Shown in pieces: positions 11,751 through 25,386 of a stretch of DNA of 64,000 nucleotides (position 1 is the first letter of the stretch; each line of letters starts with the position of its first letter). The notes beneath the pieces were generated by a model. That model searched no databases, had not been told where the DNA came from, and saw only the letters and a list, made by a program, of their open reading frames with translations. The stretch lies in the NCBI RefSeq assembly GCF_026212465.1, contig NC_080063.1:4268844-4332843 (forward strand), given 5' to 3'. A program made the translations under genes and the position numbers. The stretch comes from Amaranthus tricolor (taxonomy: Eukaryota > Streptophyta > Magnoliopsida > Caryophyllales > Amaranthaceae).

Positions 11751-11947
11751 TTAATCATAGTAATTATGAACCGAATACAGTCCCAATTTCTCTTCCTTTT
11801 CAAAGAAGTACCAATGCTAGCCATTTTCTGTAGAAATGAACATCAATAAGACCATATCATTGACTAGTATAACTCATTTTTCATGTAGCAAATCTTTAAT
11901 CATTAAGAACAACTTGATAAAAACAATCAAACAAAAATTACTTCAGA

Positions 11948-12065
11948 TTGATAAAAACAATCAAGCAAATCCAATTACACCCATCAAAATACAATCAAGC
12001 TTGATAAAAACAATCAATCAAATCCAATTACACCCATCAAAATACAATCAAGCTTGATAAAAACA
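11948..12065 (+). repeat. Tandem duplication, unit about 58 bp
   Basis: Two adjacent copies of a unit opening with TTGATAAAAACAATCAA and containing CAAATCCAATTACACCCATC differ at very few positions. They lie inside the Harbinger-type element. Confidence 0.75.
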
Positions 12066-12730
12066 ACTTCATATTGAACCCATAATTTCAATTAATCACA
12101 GAAATTCATAGATTAGGAACAGAAATTATGAACAGAAATCTTCGATGCAAGTTCATTCACTCGAACAGAAATTACATTTGACTCAAACATTAGGAACAAT
12201 TCAACAATTCAGATGCTAGTATAAGTCATAAAAACAACAAGAACAATGGTGGTAGAACACGAACGCAGCAGAATACGAACAAAGATTCATCAATGGCGGT
12301 AGAACAGAGATTCTTCAAGAACACGAATATGAATTTCAATCCATCAAAAAAGCCGCAGAAATTTGGAAAAAGAGTGAAGATAAAAGACGCAGCAAAAGAG
12401 TGAAGAGATTCATCAAGAACACGAACCGTTACAGAACTTACATTTGACAATGGCGGCCGCAAAATCGAGATTGAGAAGAAGAATGCTACGAACAATGGCG
12501 GCAGGCGCAGCAACTTCAGGAAGGAGGAGTGAAGAGAAGAGACGAGAACTTTAGGGGGAGGCGCAGCAGCAGTGTAATAGGGTTTGAGAGGAGAGGGTGA
12601 TGAATGAAGGGGGGAATGGCATGGGAAAGTGTAGAGGGGGTGGGGAATCAGGGTATAATAGTTAAGGGAATGATAGAAAGGGGCAAACAAACAACAATTT
12701 GATCATTAACTCCAACCAAACGGCCCATAA

Positions 12731-14690
<1,960 letters not shown>

Positions 14691-14696
14691 TATATA

Positions 14697-15342
14697 TGTT
14701 TCGATGATGAAATAAGGAAGTGGAAAACACTTGAAATACTGTAGGTGGAAGCGTTATCAGGAGTGGCGATTCGTGGAAGGAAGCGACCTGAATTCCTGCA
14801 ACACAACGCATTAGCCTTGTCCGGGGGGTGATCTCCCGGAAAACCCCTCCGACGCTCAAGTTAGAATGGTGATGAGAGATTATTGAATAGATGATTATAA
14901 ACTAAATGCAAGAATTAAGATATCGAGGTTGATATTGCTTGTGTTTTGGTAGGCTAATGAAATGGAGTGTGAGTAAGGATATTAAAAGGGTTATTCTCAG
15001 ATAATCCTTTCCTTTCTGATGGTAGCCCCTATTTATAGTGGTGAAGAAGGAAGGTATTTCTGAGAAGAGGTTGATTATCATGGGGGTAGTGGGCAGTTAC
15101 CAACATCAAAAGAAGGAGAACCATGCAATGAGGGATGAATGGGAAGTTGGGTCAATCAGGGAGGTTACTTTGCTGGGGGAAGTTTAGGGTATTTTGAGGA
15201 TCACTTGCTTATGGGCCAACTAAGGAGTTTGGAGAATTCTGGAAAAGCCCATTGACTAAAAGTCAAAGGTTAAAGGGTATTAGGGTAATATGACATTAAT
15301 AATTTAAATAAATAAGTAAATTAGGTAAGTGATACCATGACA
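14697..15342 (-). repeat. 3' LTR of the Tat element
   Basis: 646 bp, TGTTTCGATGATG...CCATGACA on the plus strand, so TG...CA in both readings. It aligns without gaps to 29246-29891. On the minus strand it begins TGTCATGGTATCAC, directly after the polypurine tract. Confidence 0.93.
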
Positions 15343-15354
15343 TTTAGCCCCATG
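15343..15354 (-). promoter_or_regulatory. Polypurine tract of the Tat element
   Basis: The minus strand reads CATGGGGCTAAA immediately before the LTR's TGTCATGG. A short purine-rich GGGGCTAAA tract next to the 3' LTR is where plus-strand DNA synthesis is primed in this group. The T and C interrupting it are tolerated in many copies. Confidence 0.6.
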
Positions 15355-15814
15355 CACGAAGGATGATATGAAAAGGGAGCCCCAACGACTTGAAATATCT
15401 TTCTTTATGCGGAAATAGTAAGCGTCTACCAAAACACCTTAGTGTTAATGAAGGGATGTGATTATAGAGAGCGTTCGAACCCTTAAGAAGATGAATATGT
15501 TCACAATTTGGCAGATCTTTGGGCAGATTCCGAAAATTGAGTTCGTAAGCTTCGAATCGACTGTTCACATGCCGAATTCTGAATCGTAACGAAAAAGTTA
15601 TGACCTTTTCAAAATAGTCGTATGAGACGCTCCATATTAAAGAGAAATGAATAACGTCAATCGAGCCGCGGCTTGAAGCATGCCGCGGAGTAGCCCTATC
15701 CCTCGATATCATACAGTAGCAAAAACGTAGTTGTGGAGGCTTGATCCTGATTTATGCTTCTTTAATTCCGCGGAAGTTCCAATACTTAGAATATTTTGGA
15801 ACAAGATAGCCCCC

Positions 15815-16640
15815 AAGGGGGTCCGAATTGTCTACTACACGGATGAAATTACCATAATTTATTTTATTTTATTATTTTAAAAGTCGCGGAACTTCAGAGA
15901 CTTGGAATATTTTTGAACGAGATCCCCACCAAAGTGGGTCCGACTTGTCGACCTCACAGACAAGATACTGGTTTTGTTCTATCTTCCTTCTCGTTGTCGT
16001 GTTATAAGCCGTGGAATCTTGGTAAGGTATCATGCCGCGGCACGAGTGAGTTTACTCGTAAGACAACAAATCACGTGAGTTGATGAAGCGGGTTAGGTTT
16101 ACACTTACATTTTTTATTCTTGACTGAGGGACTTAGGGGAGCCCGACTTATCGATGTTGCGGAAAGACAAAAATACTTCAACAATTTTCTCGTCTTAACA
16201 AGCCCCTTGTTCTTCCAAGACGCGGAATGATCACAAAAGTCCATGTCTTCGATTATACGGAAAATATGAGAGTTCTCCCATACTTATAAATTTTGCAGAA
16301 TAATCGGGGGTACCTGGGAGTCCGACTTATGGACCATACGGACATCCTTCATTCTTGGAATAATTTCTGTTTATCTTGGGGTCTGATTCAGGATCCGACT
16401 TATCGACTCTACGGCTTCAGGAGAAAATTTAATAACTTGGAGAATTTGTTGACATTTTCTTCCACCTTGGGGGTCCGACTTATCGACTCCCCAGACATAA
16501 TCAAGATCGGATACTTAGGAAAATTTTCAATATTTCCCCTTCATTGAGGGTCCGACTAGTCGACTTCAAGGACATAGATAAGAACACTTAGAAAAATCTT
16601 CGACGTTTCCCCTCTCATTGGGGGTCCGACTTGTCGACTT
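15815..16640 (+). repeat. Degenerate tandem array of GGGTCCGACTTRTCGAC motif, left of antisense gene
   Basis: The motif recurs at about 15818, 15936, 16140, 16320, 16393, 16471, 16548 and 16620. The last five copies are spaced about 73-78 bp, and units also share CGGACAT and CTTAGGAAAATTTT-like words. The core CGACTTGTCG is close to palindromic. The array lies between the antisense gene and the 3' LTR, a region of Tat elements known to carry variable tandem repeats. Confidence 0.8.
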
Positions 16641-17070
16641 CCCGGTTTTAGTTTGGGCATCCCACTTCTCGTTTAAAGGGTGTTTAGGTTTGAGGTTGTG
16701 CATTGATGGCTGCAATAAATAGGGTTGTTGGAACTATTCCCTCTCACCTAACCTTCATTAATTCCCTTATTTCTTCAAGTCGCTAGAAAGAGAAAGTAGA
16801 GAGAAATGCTCTGACAATCTTCAACCAACCTTCAAACTTCTGACAAAATTCTCAGAAGATTTTCAAGGGTTCTAACAGAACTTCATCAAATTTCTGACAA
16901 ATCTTCAAAATTTCTTCAAGGTATTCAAATCTTTCCTCAAATTCTTGAATTTCTTCAAATTATTCTTCAAACTGTTCTTCAAATTGTTCTTCGTGTTCTT
17001 GAATGTTTAAAGCTTTGAATTAGTTCTATGAAATTAGCCATTATTCTTTACAAGTTTCGCCTACTACTTT

Positions 17071-20000
17071 ATGATTGTCGTTAATACAGATGTCGCGGCT
17101 ACTCATGAGACGATAGCTAACTTGGACATTAACTCTGCTAACCCGACGGAAATTCCTTTGGTAGCATGTAGACGTTTTAATAAAGAGGGGTTGCTAATGA
17201 ATGATTCGGACGATAGTAGTTCGGTGAGAATCACCCCTCATTATGAATCAATAAAGGCCGGGGATGAGTCATCTGTATCCCCTACATATACTCCGGAGAT
17301 AATGAAAACTGCTCCTTGGGAAGTGAGCGTTGCTTTTTCCCCAATTACTTGCCGCGAATAGATCCTGACCTGGAAGGGTTATTGTATGTAGATATGGAAA
17401 ACATCGAAGGATCATCCGAGTCCTCAGGAAGGGAGAGCGCAGCGCCGGTTCCTCCTCCATTTTACATCCCAAGCGGCGGGCCCCTTAATTACTTCATAGA
17501 TTTACAAACTAAAAGAGAGTTAGACAAGCGACGGGAAGCCATCTCTCAAAAATGGGGTTTGAAAGATGATATCAACATTATTACACCGGGGAATTATGAC
17601 ACAGTTAGGTTTCCTCCCCCACACTGTATAGCTGTATACTTTCCTTCTTTTGAATTAGGACTTAGGTTTCCTCTTCATCCCTTTTTCAGGGAAGTATTAA
17701 ATTTTTTGAACGTTTCAGTGCCCGAATTATACCCTAATGCTTGGGGTTGTATGGTGGCATTTTTGATTTTATGTAAAGTTTTGGCCGTACCACCAACACT
17801 TACCGCTTTTAGGTATATATTTAGAGCCCGCCTATGTAATTCACAATCGTACGGATGCGGGTGGATTACCTTTACTCACCATCGTGGGCTGAAGATAGTC
17901 CACGACCTCCCTGACAACCAAAAGGGATATAGGACAAAGTTTGCATTTTTATACAATTCAAGGGGTTGGAATATTAAGACCTCCTTTGATATTAAACCCA
18001 ATCTCTCGGGTTTCAATAATGGGATCCCGCAATGTTCCTTCAATGATGCAGTGATCATAGAGTATGCGAAGATGGACGTCCATTTGGGGAGGAAACCCAT
18101 GAACGTCCAACTCAACTGGATACCGGGTCGTTCTGAGTTGGAGAATGAGAGCCTCCTCTCAGCATTCGGCATCAGCCTGGCTATTGATCGGAGTAAGAGT
18201 CGTCAGATTTCTTCTTTCCTTTTTTATAGGATGTTTACTTTTTTCTAACTCTTGATTTTTCAGGGATAGCCAAGGAAAATTTGAGAGCAAAAAATCCTGA
18301 CCTGATGAAGAAGTTCAGCGTCATGCGATTCGCTCAGGGGGCCAATCAACGGGCCGCGGAAAAACCTTTGCCTCTCCCTCTGAAGGTATATTATTCATTT
18401 GTTTTAGCGAGCCGGGGAATTATTCTGACTTTTTCTCTTGTAGGACTCGGCCACGGTAGACAAAGGGCTAGACGAGGTGCCCGGCGAAGAGGAGGCTCTC
18501 TGGCTCCTCGAGGAGAGGTAGAAAGCTCACATTCCTGATGAATCTAAGAGGGTTATCCCTCCTAAGATGAAGGAAGTGAAAAAGAAGAGTGCGAAGGAGA
18601 GGAAGAGAAAGAGAGACTCTTCTTCCCACGGGAAGAGCGCAACAAAAAGGGCCTCCCTGGACATCATACGGAACGCAATACCTCTACAGGCGAGGTCTGC
18701 GGAAGGGTAGACGTCAATTCCCCCGGGTGATGCGCCCCTCTCCTACAAAGGCAAGGAGAAAGCGGGGGAGTCATCAATGGCCCCAGAGCCACGGATTGAG
18801 GAGGTGTATCGTCACCGGGAAGTCTTACCCTTCCAGCACGATACCCTCTTAATGAACTGGGTCACAAGGGTATGATCACCCGTTTTCATAGGGCGACATC
18901 CCAACTGATCAGCAGGAAGGACGTTGATCATCTGGAGGCCCAGCCCGCTATCGACAGGGTTCGCCAACTCCAGGCCTCGGCGGCTGAGGTATGAAATTAT
19001 ATTTTTCAACTCTGTTGAATGGGAAGACTGGATAATATTCTAACTTGATTTCTTTTTGGGCAGACATTCTTAAGGTTATCGTTTGAGTTGAATCTCAGCT
19101 GTCAGAGTGCCGTGGACAGGGAGACCCTGGCGGCCCTAACTTCTCACTGTAATGAACAGGAGGAGGAGGTTAAGAGGCTGAGGAAGGATATTGAGGAGCT
19201 GCCGTGCTTAAGAGAAAAACTGGCTAAGTGCGTCGAACTAAATGAACGCTTAGTCAGGACAGAACAATGGCGAGAAAAGGCCAGGAAGTAGCTAGAGGGG
19301 ACCGTCGGTAGTTTAGACGCGGCTTCAAACCTATCGACCACCCTCGGCCACGAAATCGGGCACCTGATGGACATTCACGCCAGGCTGGTTTGACAAAATC
19401 AGTCACTCCTGCATCAGGTGTCGGATGATCTGGATAAATTTCAATCCTTGCTATCCGCGGCAAGAATATATAAGCTTTGCTTGGAGAGGAAATCACGAAT
19501 AGCAAGGGATTGGTTGACCTCAGATGAGCCTGAGGCGTCAAGTTTCTTGGGGAATCTGACCGCAGAGATGGTGGGTGCCGGTTCCATGATTAGTGACGAG
19601 AAGTATCGTCTGGCCGCCGCGGAGTTAGGCGTCGACTTCGATTCTCTCCAACAGAAGGCAAATCAAAAGGGAGACGAAGCTTTGGCTAACCTAGCTCCGA
19701 TTTTGGAGCGGGAGTCAGCGGTGCTGGTGGACCCTAATTGGGATGTGGAAGAGGCGAGGGCTTGGTCGGAGAGAGTTGATATTGCGGCTGAAAAGGAGGC
19801 ATTATGCCTTGATTTGGATAAACTCTCTCTCTCTCCTCCCTTAGCCTCGGATGTCCCCGAGAACTTGACGCTTTCCAAGCTGGAGAGTTTATGTTTAGAT
19901 TTATCCAATATGCTGATCGACGAGGGCAAAAACCTCCAAGGCTTATCTAAGGAATTATCCGAGATCGAAGTGGAGCCATTTAATGTTGAAGAATTCATAA

Positions 20001-20098
20001 GCTTCACTCCGAACCTTCGCGAGGGAGTGGCCGGGTCCCCTCAACTACCGCCTCAAGATCCTGAGGGAGATGTTGACGCCTTCATGGATGATGTTTAG
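17071..20098 (+). pseudogene. Antisense four-exon gene with 'putative gypsy type transposon' domain
   Basis: It lies inside the Tat element on the opposite strand to gag-pol. Exon 1 is 17071-18192, exon 2 18264-18385, exon 3 18444-18988 and exon 4 19064-20098. Introns are 71, 58 and 75 bp with GT-AG ends and phases that agree. The central part of exon 1 (about 17620-18190) has the plant domain annotated as putative gypsy type transposon (PF04195): FELGLRFPLHPFFREVLNFL, PELYPNAWGCMVAFLILCKV. Exon 3 has a lysine/arginine stretch KEVKKKSAKERKRKR that could be a nuclear signal. Exon 4 is coiled-coil-like and acidic at its end. Breaks: a frameshift near 17335 in T and C runs, TAG at 18518, about 18708 and 19289, a frameshift near 18870, and TGA at 19391. 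The function is unknown. Related antisense genes occur in other Tat/Retand elements (from memory). Confidence 0.75.
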
Positions 20099-20362
20099 TA
20101 TTTTTGAAGTTGTAATGTAAACTTGTGACATTATTGATGAAACTTTGTAATTTGAATTGAATCACATTTTTGAGCCGAATTATTCTATTTTTTTGTACAT
20201 ATTTTTGATCAATGATTCTCCCTGATTTCAAGATATTTTGCTATGAATGTTTGGAGTATTTCCGGTTCTATCTTACAGGCCGTGGCTTCTTTCGACCAAA
20301 AATGGGGAGTGATGCGGTCGAAAATTTACTTAGAACAATTTCGATCTTGGGACCCCATTCTA

Positions 20363-20515
20363 GGGGTCCGACTTGTCGATGTCACTAACGAGCGAAATTG
20401 AAAATTTACTTAGAATAATTTTGATCTTCGGACCACATTCTAGGGGTCCGACTTATGGATGTCACTAAATAAATTTGATTATGGGACCCCTCTCAAGGGG
20501 TCCGACTTGTGAGCA
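20363..20515 (+). repeat. GGGTCCGACTT motif copies downstream of the antisense gene
   Basis: Three copies at about 20363, 20443 and 20497, each preceded by a GGACCMC..TCTA/TCAAGGGG block and followed by ATGTCACTAA-like words. They belong to the same motif family as 15815-16640 and sit on the other side of the antisense gene. Confidence 0.75.
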
Positions 20516-20729
20516 TTACTGATCTTAATGAGATTTGCAATAATGATAGAGAAAGTATAATATAACCGAATACTTGTAAATGTTGGAGCTGGATAATCTG
20601 AAAATGAAACTTCTGATATATTGAAAATATTATCACTGAAAGAATGCAAATGACAACGCGATTATGACGCGGGATGAAACTAAGGATTATTTAAACTAAT
20701 GATTATCGACTGGCCTCTTGCAAATCTTA

Positions 20730-21137
20730 TTAAATGAAGTACTTCTTCAAGTGATCTCTATTCCATGGGCGGGGTAGTTTCTTCCCTTTCATGTCTTCTA
20801 ATTCAAATTTCCCTGGTTTGATGACGCGGATTATTTTGAATGGGCCATCCCAGTTGGCTTCTAGTTTTCCTTTATCTACGATCTTTCCTGTGGCCTCAAC
20901 TTTGCGGAGGACATAGTCGCCGACTTGAATGCGTTTGGTTTTGACGTGTCGGTTGAAGCTGTGAATCATCTTCTTTTTTTGGGCCATGGACCTTAACAAT
21001 GCAATCCCCCGCGTTTCTGGAAGTAGATCTAAGTTTGCCCTTTTTTCTTGTTCATTCTCGCTGTGTGAGTAGTAGGTAACCCTTGTGGAGGGTATGCCTA
21101 TCTCTACTAGAAGCACAGCTTCGGACCCGTATACCAA
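20730..21137 (-). pseudogene. Tat integrase, C-terminal domain
   Basis: Open for 135 codons and ending in a natural stop. It begins at VYGSEAVLLVEIGIP, the conserved segment just after the integrase core, and continues with FNRHVKTKRIQVGDYVLRKV and EANWDGPFKIIRVIKPG, the SH3-like C-terminal fold that binds DNA. It ends with PRPWNRDHLKKYFI, the usual end of Tat polyproteins. It is separated from the catalytic core by a TAG at 21186-21188. Confidence 0.88.
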
Positions 21138-21185
21138 GGAAAATGGGGTATGTCCTGTTGCTTCTTTGATGGTTGTTCGGCTTGC

Positions 21186-22173
21186 CTATAGGATGCCGGG
21201 TAGTTCTTCATCCCAAGTACCTTTGACCCATTCTATTTTCTTTTTTATGACATTCAAGATTTCCTTGTCTGCTGATTCGACTTGGCCATTGGTTTGTGGT
21301 CGAGATACTGAACTGAATTGGATTTGAATGTTTAACTTGTCGCAGTATTCTATTGTGTTCTTACTGACAAATCGTCTCCCATTGTCGGTAATGATCACAC
21401 GAGGGATACCGTATCTCGTGATGATATTTCGCCATATGAATTGACAGACTTGCTTGTCTGTGATTGAGTTAAGGGCCTCTGCTTCTACGTACTTGGTGAA
21501 ATAATCAATAGCCACAATAATGAATTTTCGTTGCCCTTTTGGCGGTGGAAAAGGGCCAAGGAGATCTATACCCCACTTGTCGAAAGGTAGGACGGCTTGC
21601 ATGGCGGACAAATAGTTAGAGGACTTCCTTCCTATCTTTGAGTGGTACTGACACTCGGGGCATCGTTTTCCGCGTCACCCCTGAGCGAGGGCCAATAATA
21701 TCCGCTTCTAAGGACTTTGCCAATGACAGTTCATACTCCCTGATGTATTCCGCATACGCCTTCATGTATTTCGCGAAGGATGTAGTTTCTTCTTCAGGAG
21801 AAACACATTTTAAAAGGGGATGGGTATACGACTTTTTTTTTAGCGTTCCTTCGTGGAGTTCAAACCATCTGGCCTTCTTTTTGAGTATTTTTCCCTGATT
21901 CTCGTCTTGGGGGAGTGTCTAGTTTTGTAAATATTTGATGTATGGCTCCATGCACATTTCCGATCTATCCATGGTTAACCATAAAGTTGATGCTGGGGTT
22001 AAGAAGTACTTCCTAGATAATATCGCGAGCCGTGGATGTTTCGACTGAGCTGGCGAGTTTTGCCAGGGAATCGGCTTGTGCATTTTGGGATCTTGGGATG
22101 TGGAGCAATGTGAATTTGTCGAATTTTTTGACGAATTCTCTTACTTGTTGCAGGTACATGTTCATGCTATCAT
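21186..22173 (-). pseudogene. Tat integrase core (DD35E) with degraded N-terminal zinc finger region
   Basis: The minus-strand frame shows the catalytic triad: Asp in WGIDLLGPFP, Asp in VIITDNGRRF, and Glu in TNGQVESADKE exactly 35 residues later. Upstream (about 21611-21670) CPECQYHSKIG marks the second half of the HHCC zinc finger, and 22020-22173 encodes the end of the second RNase H domain (YLQQVREFVKKFDKF, then HIPRSQNAQADSLAKLAS). The region 21700-22000 is too broken to read as one frame. The core ends at an in-frame TAG (21186-21188) where the family has Trp, consistent with a single G-to-A change. The enzyme cannot be made intact. Confidence 0.85.
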
Positions 22174-22248
22174 TGTAACACCCCAGAATTTCCGACCCCC
22201 TTAACGAAACAAAAACCTTAAAGGACGGGAGGAAATTCGGGTGTTACA
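22174..22248. repeat. Terminal hairpin of the solo LTR
   Basis: TGTAACACCCCAGAATTTCC (22174-22193) is repeated in inverted form as GGAAATTCGGGTGTTACA (22231-22248), with a 37-bp loop. The outer LTR terminus is therefore echoed 75 bp inside. Confidence 0.8.
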
Positions 22249-23194
22249 TAAAAGAAAAAGGGAATGAATTTGGATAAATTTTAATTATTAACTTTAAAAA
22301 GGTGAGTAAAAAATTTTGGCAGCATCTGCCTTAAAACTGTGCGTCTTTGTAGAAAAACAAAAGTTAATTCAAAAACTAATAAAGTAAAGGTACCAACGGC
22401 CTGTCAAAGCTATGTCACGGCGGAATAATTCGTCGCCGGCTTCTCGAATCAACATGCCAAGCATGGATCGTGGTTCCAGTGTCGACGTTTGCGTTTTTAA
22501 AAAGACGTAACTACTCAAAACCATACAGAGTTATAAACTACGCAGCGGAAATACAAATACACGTGGGAGGACACAAGGCCTCATAACAGAACATATACAA
22601 CCGAAATTTACAAAAGATAACAAGAGATACAAAATCTAAAGATAGGGTAATGACACAAGTCATGCTCCGCCCTCATCACTCTCCCCAAATGCAATGCAAT
22701 GCAAAAGAAGCTCCAGTACCTGCTACGCCTGTCTATGATCCCCCTGCTGCTCGACATTAGACCAAAGGCCAATGTGTCATAGCAGGACAATCATAGAAAG
22801 TCAACAACAGACAAACATAAACACAAATACGTACACGTCAGTAACTAGCATCAAATATAATAAGGCCAACTACTAGATAACATTATATTATAAAACAACA
22901 TAAGACGATTTCATAAGACACCAGCACATATAGTAACCGTTTATCGGCCACTTATACTTCTTAATTTCACTACGTGCTTTCTAACCCGAACCATGTGTTC
23001 TTGGGTAGAATGCAGGTCTTCACGCTCCTCTTTTTAAACATAACTCCTGCAAACACGTATAGTATCAACTCTACCACGGCATTAACAGAATACCTAACGC
23101 ATGACCTTATAGAGCTTGTCTATCTTAAGGTAAGTTTGATCATAGTCTGTAATACCCTTGAGGTAACTTAACTTAGGCACATTTCTCAATAGCA

Positions 23195-23365
23195 TAAACT
23201 ATTCTATCAGTAAGTAGATGTTCTATCAAAGAGTAAATATTCTACCAAAGAGTAAACATTCTATCAACGCGTAAGCTTTCTACCAAAGAATGAACCTACT
23301 ATCAATAAATAACTTTCGATCAATGAATAAATTTTCTACCACTGAATAGTTTTCTATCAGTGGAT
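23195..23365 (+). repeat. Degenerate short tandem repeat in solo LTR
   Basis: About eight units of roughly 20 bp built on TTCTATCAAAGAGTAAAYA follow one another with substitutions. Confidence 0.7.
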
Positions 23366-23401
23366 CTTTTCTCTACTTCCTGGCATAGTGACACGGCCAA
23401 G

Positions 23402-23680
23402 GGCGTTATCGGCCATCCGGCGCCCATTGGCAAAGTACGAGCTCATGCCCCCTCCAGCTGACCCTCTCGGGTCCTACCTTCGGGAAAAACCTAACACACT
23501 GGGGTACTAAACCAGTGAAGAGGCCACCATATTGGGGTTTGCAAGGCCCGCATGGTATCACCTCGGTCAAGGGGCGGTATCGGCCATCCGGCGCCCAGTG
23601 ACCCAAGCATGCTCATACCCCCCTTACGGTGGTCCCGTCGAACCTCACCTAGGGGACTAATAAAACAACTGGACATAATC
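23402..23680 (+). repeat. Diverged direct repeat in solo LTR
   Basis: TATCGGCCATCCGGCGCCCA occurs at about 23408 and again at about 23580. Similar CATGC..CCCCC and GGGACTAATAAAAC/GGGTACTAAACC words follow each copy, so a block of about 172 bp is duplicated and diverged. Confidence 0.65.
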
Positions 23681-25339
23681 CAGTTAAGTCACGCCAGCTA
23701 ATCATAATATAGTACCTTATCAGATGGGAATAACTTCCACTCTCAACTATTAATGAGCGCCCTGGAATAGCAGCGCGCCAAAACCCACTGAGCCACTCAA
23801 TAGAATATGAAATTCACCTATAAAGGAGTCATTCTAACTCCAATTAGGCATAATCTAATTCTTAAATAAATAAGGGGTAGTTCTCGCCCTCTATTAACTC
23901 TCATTCTCTAAACTATTCTAAGCGCAAGGATTTCATAGTCGATAGCTCTTCATGTAAAGTGTACTCAATAGTATCTCATAGTTTCAATGCAATGTATATT
24001 ATCACAATAAACAATAATGTCTTAAAGAAAACTGCATATAAGGGTTAATTACTGCGTGTACGTACCTGTAAGCGTAACTGCACGACCACAAGTTACAAAA
24101 ATCACCCAACTAAGGGTCTACTTTCCTCTTATAAACTGGGAATCTATACAAGTTAGGAATAGAACTTATAAGTTCTCTTAACTACTCTGTTATACCAGCT
24201 AGAAACCAAGTAACTACCATCATCCATTCACGACAAGTTTTCAATTACTTTTAGCACGTACGCATCTCATTCAACACCAAGCATAATCGTTAATTCAACA
24301 ATAACACAAGTTTTTCCATCGGCAAGAATAAAAGGGTTATGTCGGCTGCTTCATTACATCAACTAACTTTGAGTTATGACGATTCACACTTAAGTCTCAC
24401 AGGGTTACATATAACTCTATTATGACATGAGGACAATTCTTAAAGTGGTCAGATCGCAACATTCTTCGCTACATCCTCCAAAGTTAGAGAGCCTACAATC
24501 GAGCATCACTACAAGCAACTTAACAACCTTTTACAATAAGTTGACATCATTCTCATGGCCTTACTAAAACTATGCATTATGACTTCAATAACAACTTAAT
24601 AAGAATACTTGTAATTCACAACAATCAAACCATAACAACTAGCAGCTATTTATCCCAATTTAACAACTAAGATCACTTCCATAGTCACTACAATCACCAT
24701 TCACAATATAATCACATATTCAAATCTCATACCAACTTACTAAAGTTATAAAACATCCTTTAACACAAAAGTAGTACAACTTTCATCTACATTCTTACTT
24801 TAAACCTTAATTCATAAATATATATTCAATTCATAAATCCAACTCTTACTCATAGCAAGATTCAATAATAAAAGAATGAAATAATACAAAATCATCAATC
24901 CAATTCTCACCCATAACAAGATTCAATAAAAGTTAGTAAACACTCAACCCAAACTCATAAACATGGTAATTTTAATTAGAACAAGAACTAATCAATTGGG
25001 GAAGAGGAGAATGAACCTCGTGGAGGTGGCGCCAAAGCCTAGTTACTGCTGGAAAACGGGCCCAGCTCGGCTGTTGCTGGTGGTGCGTTTGGTCCCTGAC
25101 GTGCGGCTGTGCGCGTGGTGGAGGAAGAGAAGAAGAAGGCGGCTGGGGCTGCTGGCTGCTGTGCGTAGGGAACGGTATGGCGGGAGGTGCGCGGCTGCTC
25201 GTGGGGAGGCTCACTGTGGCTGTCAGTGAGTGAGGGAAGGGAAAATGGAAAAGTGAGAAGAGAAGGAGAAGAGAAGGCGGCTTGGTCTTGTGAGAGTTTA
25301 GGGTTTCATGGGTATTTATACTTCTTTTTCCTTTTTCTC

Positions 25340-25341
<2 letters not shown>

Positions 25342-25374
<33 letters not shown>

Positions 25375-25386
25375 CATTATTATTAG
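25342..25386. repeat. (TTA)n microsatellite in solo LTR
   Basis: About 15 TTA units with one interruption (TCA), in the region upstream of the LTR's leftward TATA box. Confidence 0.85.

Larger units (their letters stand above)
11064..12727 (-). mobile_element. PIF/Harbinger-type element, non-autonomous
   Basis: Terminal inverted repeats GGGGGCGTTTAGTT (from 11064) and, read inward from the right, TGGGCCGTTTGGTT (to 12727) are flanked by the exact 3-bp duplication TAA (11061-11063, 12728-12730), as expected for PIF/Harbinger. It is 1664 bp long. It carries an ORF1 remnant on the minus strand but no transposase. A roughly 58-bp tandem duplication lies at 11948-12065, and a GC-richer segment at 12226-12690 has an open frame of low-complexity composition that I do not regard as a gene. 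Confidence 0.75.
15343..17070. other. Non-coding spacer of the Tat element with putative antisense promoter
   Basis: Contains the repeat array above. After the last motif, a TATA-like AATAAATAG (about 16715-16723) precedes a C/T-rich stretch and then repeated TTCTTCAAATT-like words (16800-17000), which look like the leader of the plus-strand antisense gene. No protein-coding sequence of the element itself is seen here. Confidence 0.5.

Noticed and set aside
12226..12690. 154-codon minus-strand frame
   Set aside because: Low-complexity Pro/Ser/Phe content inside a Harbinger-type element, with no domain or conservation signal. Treated as a chance frame.
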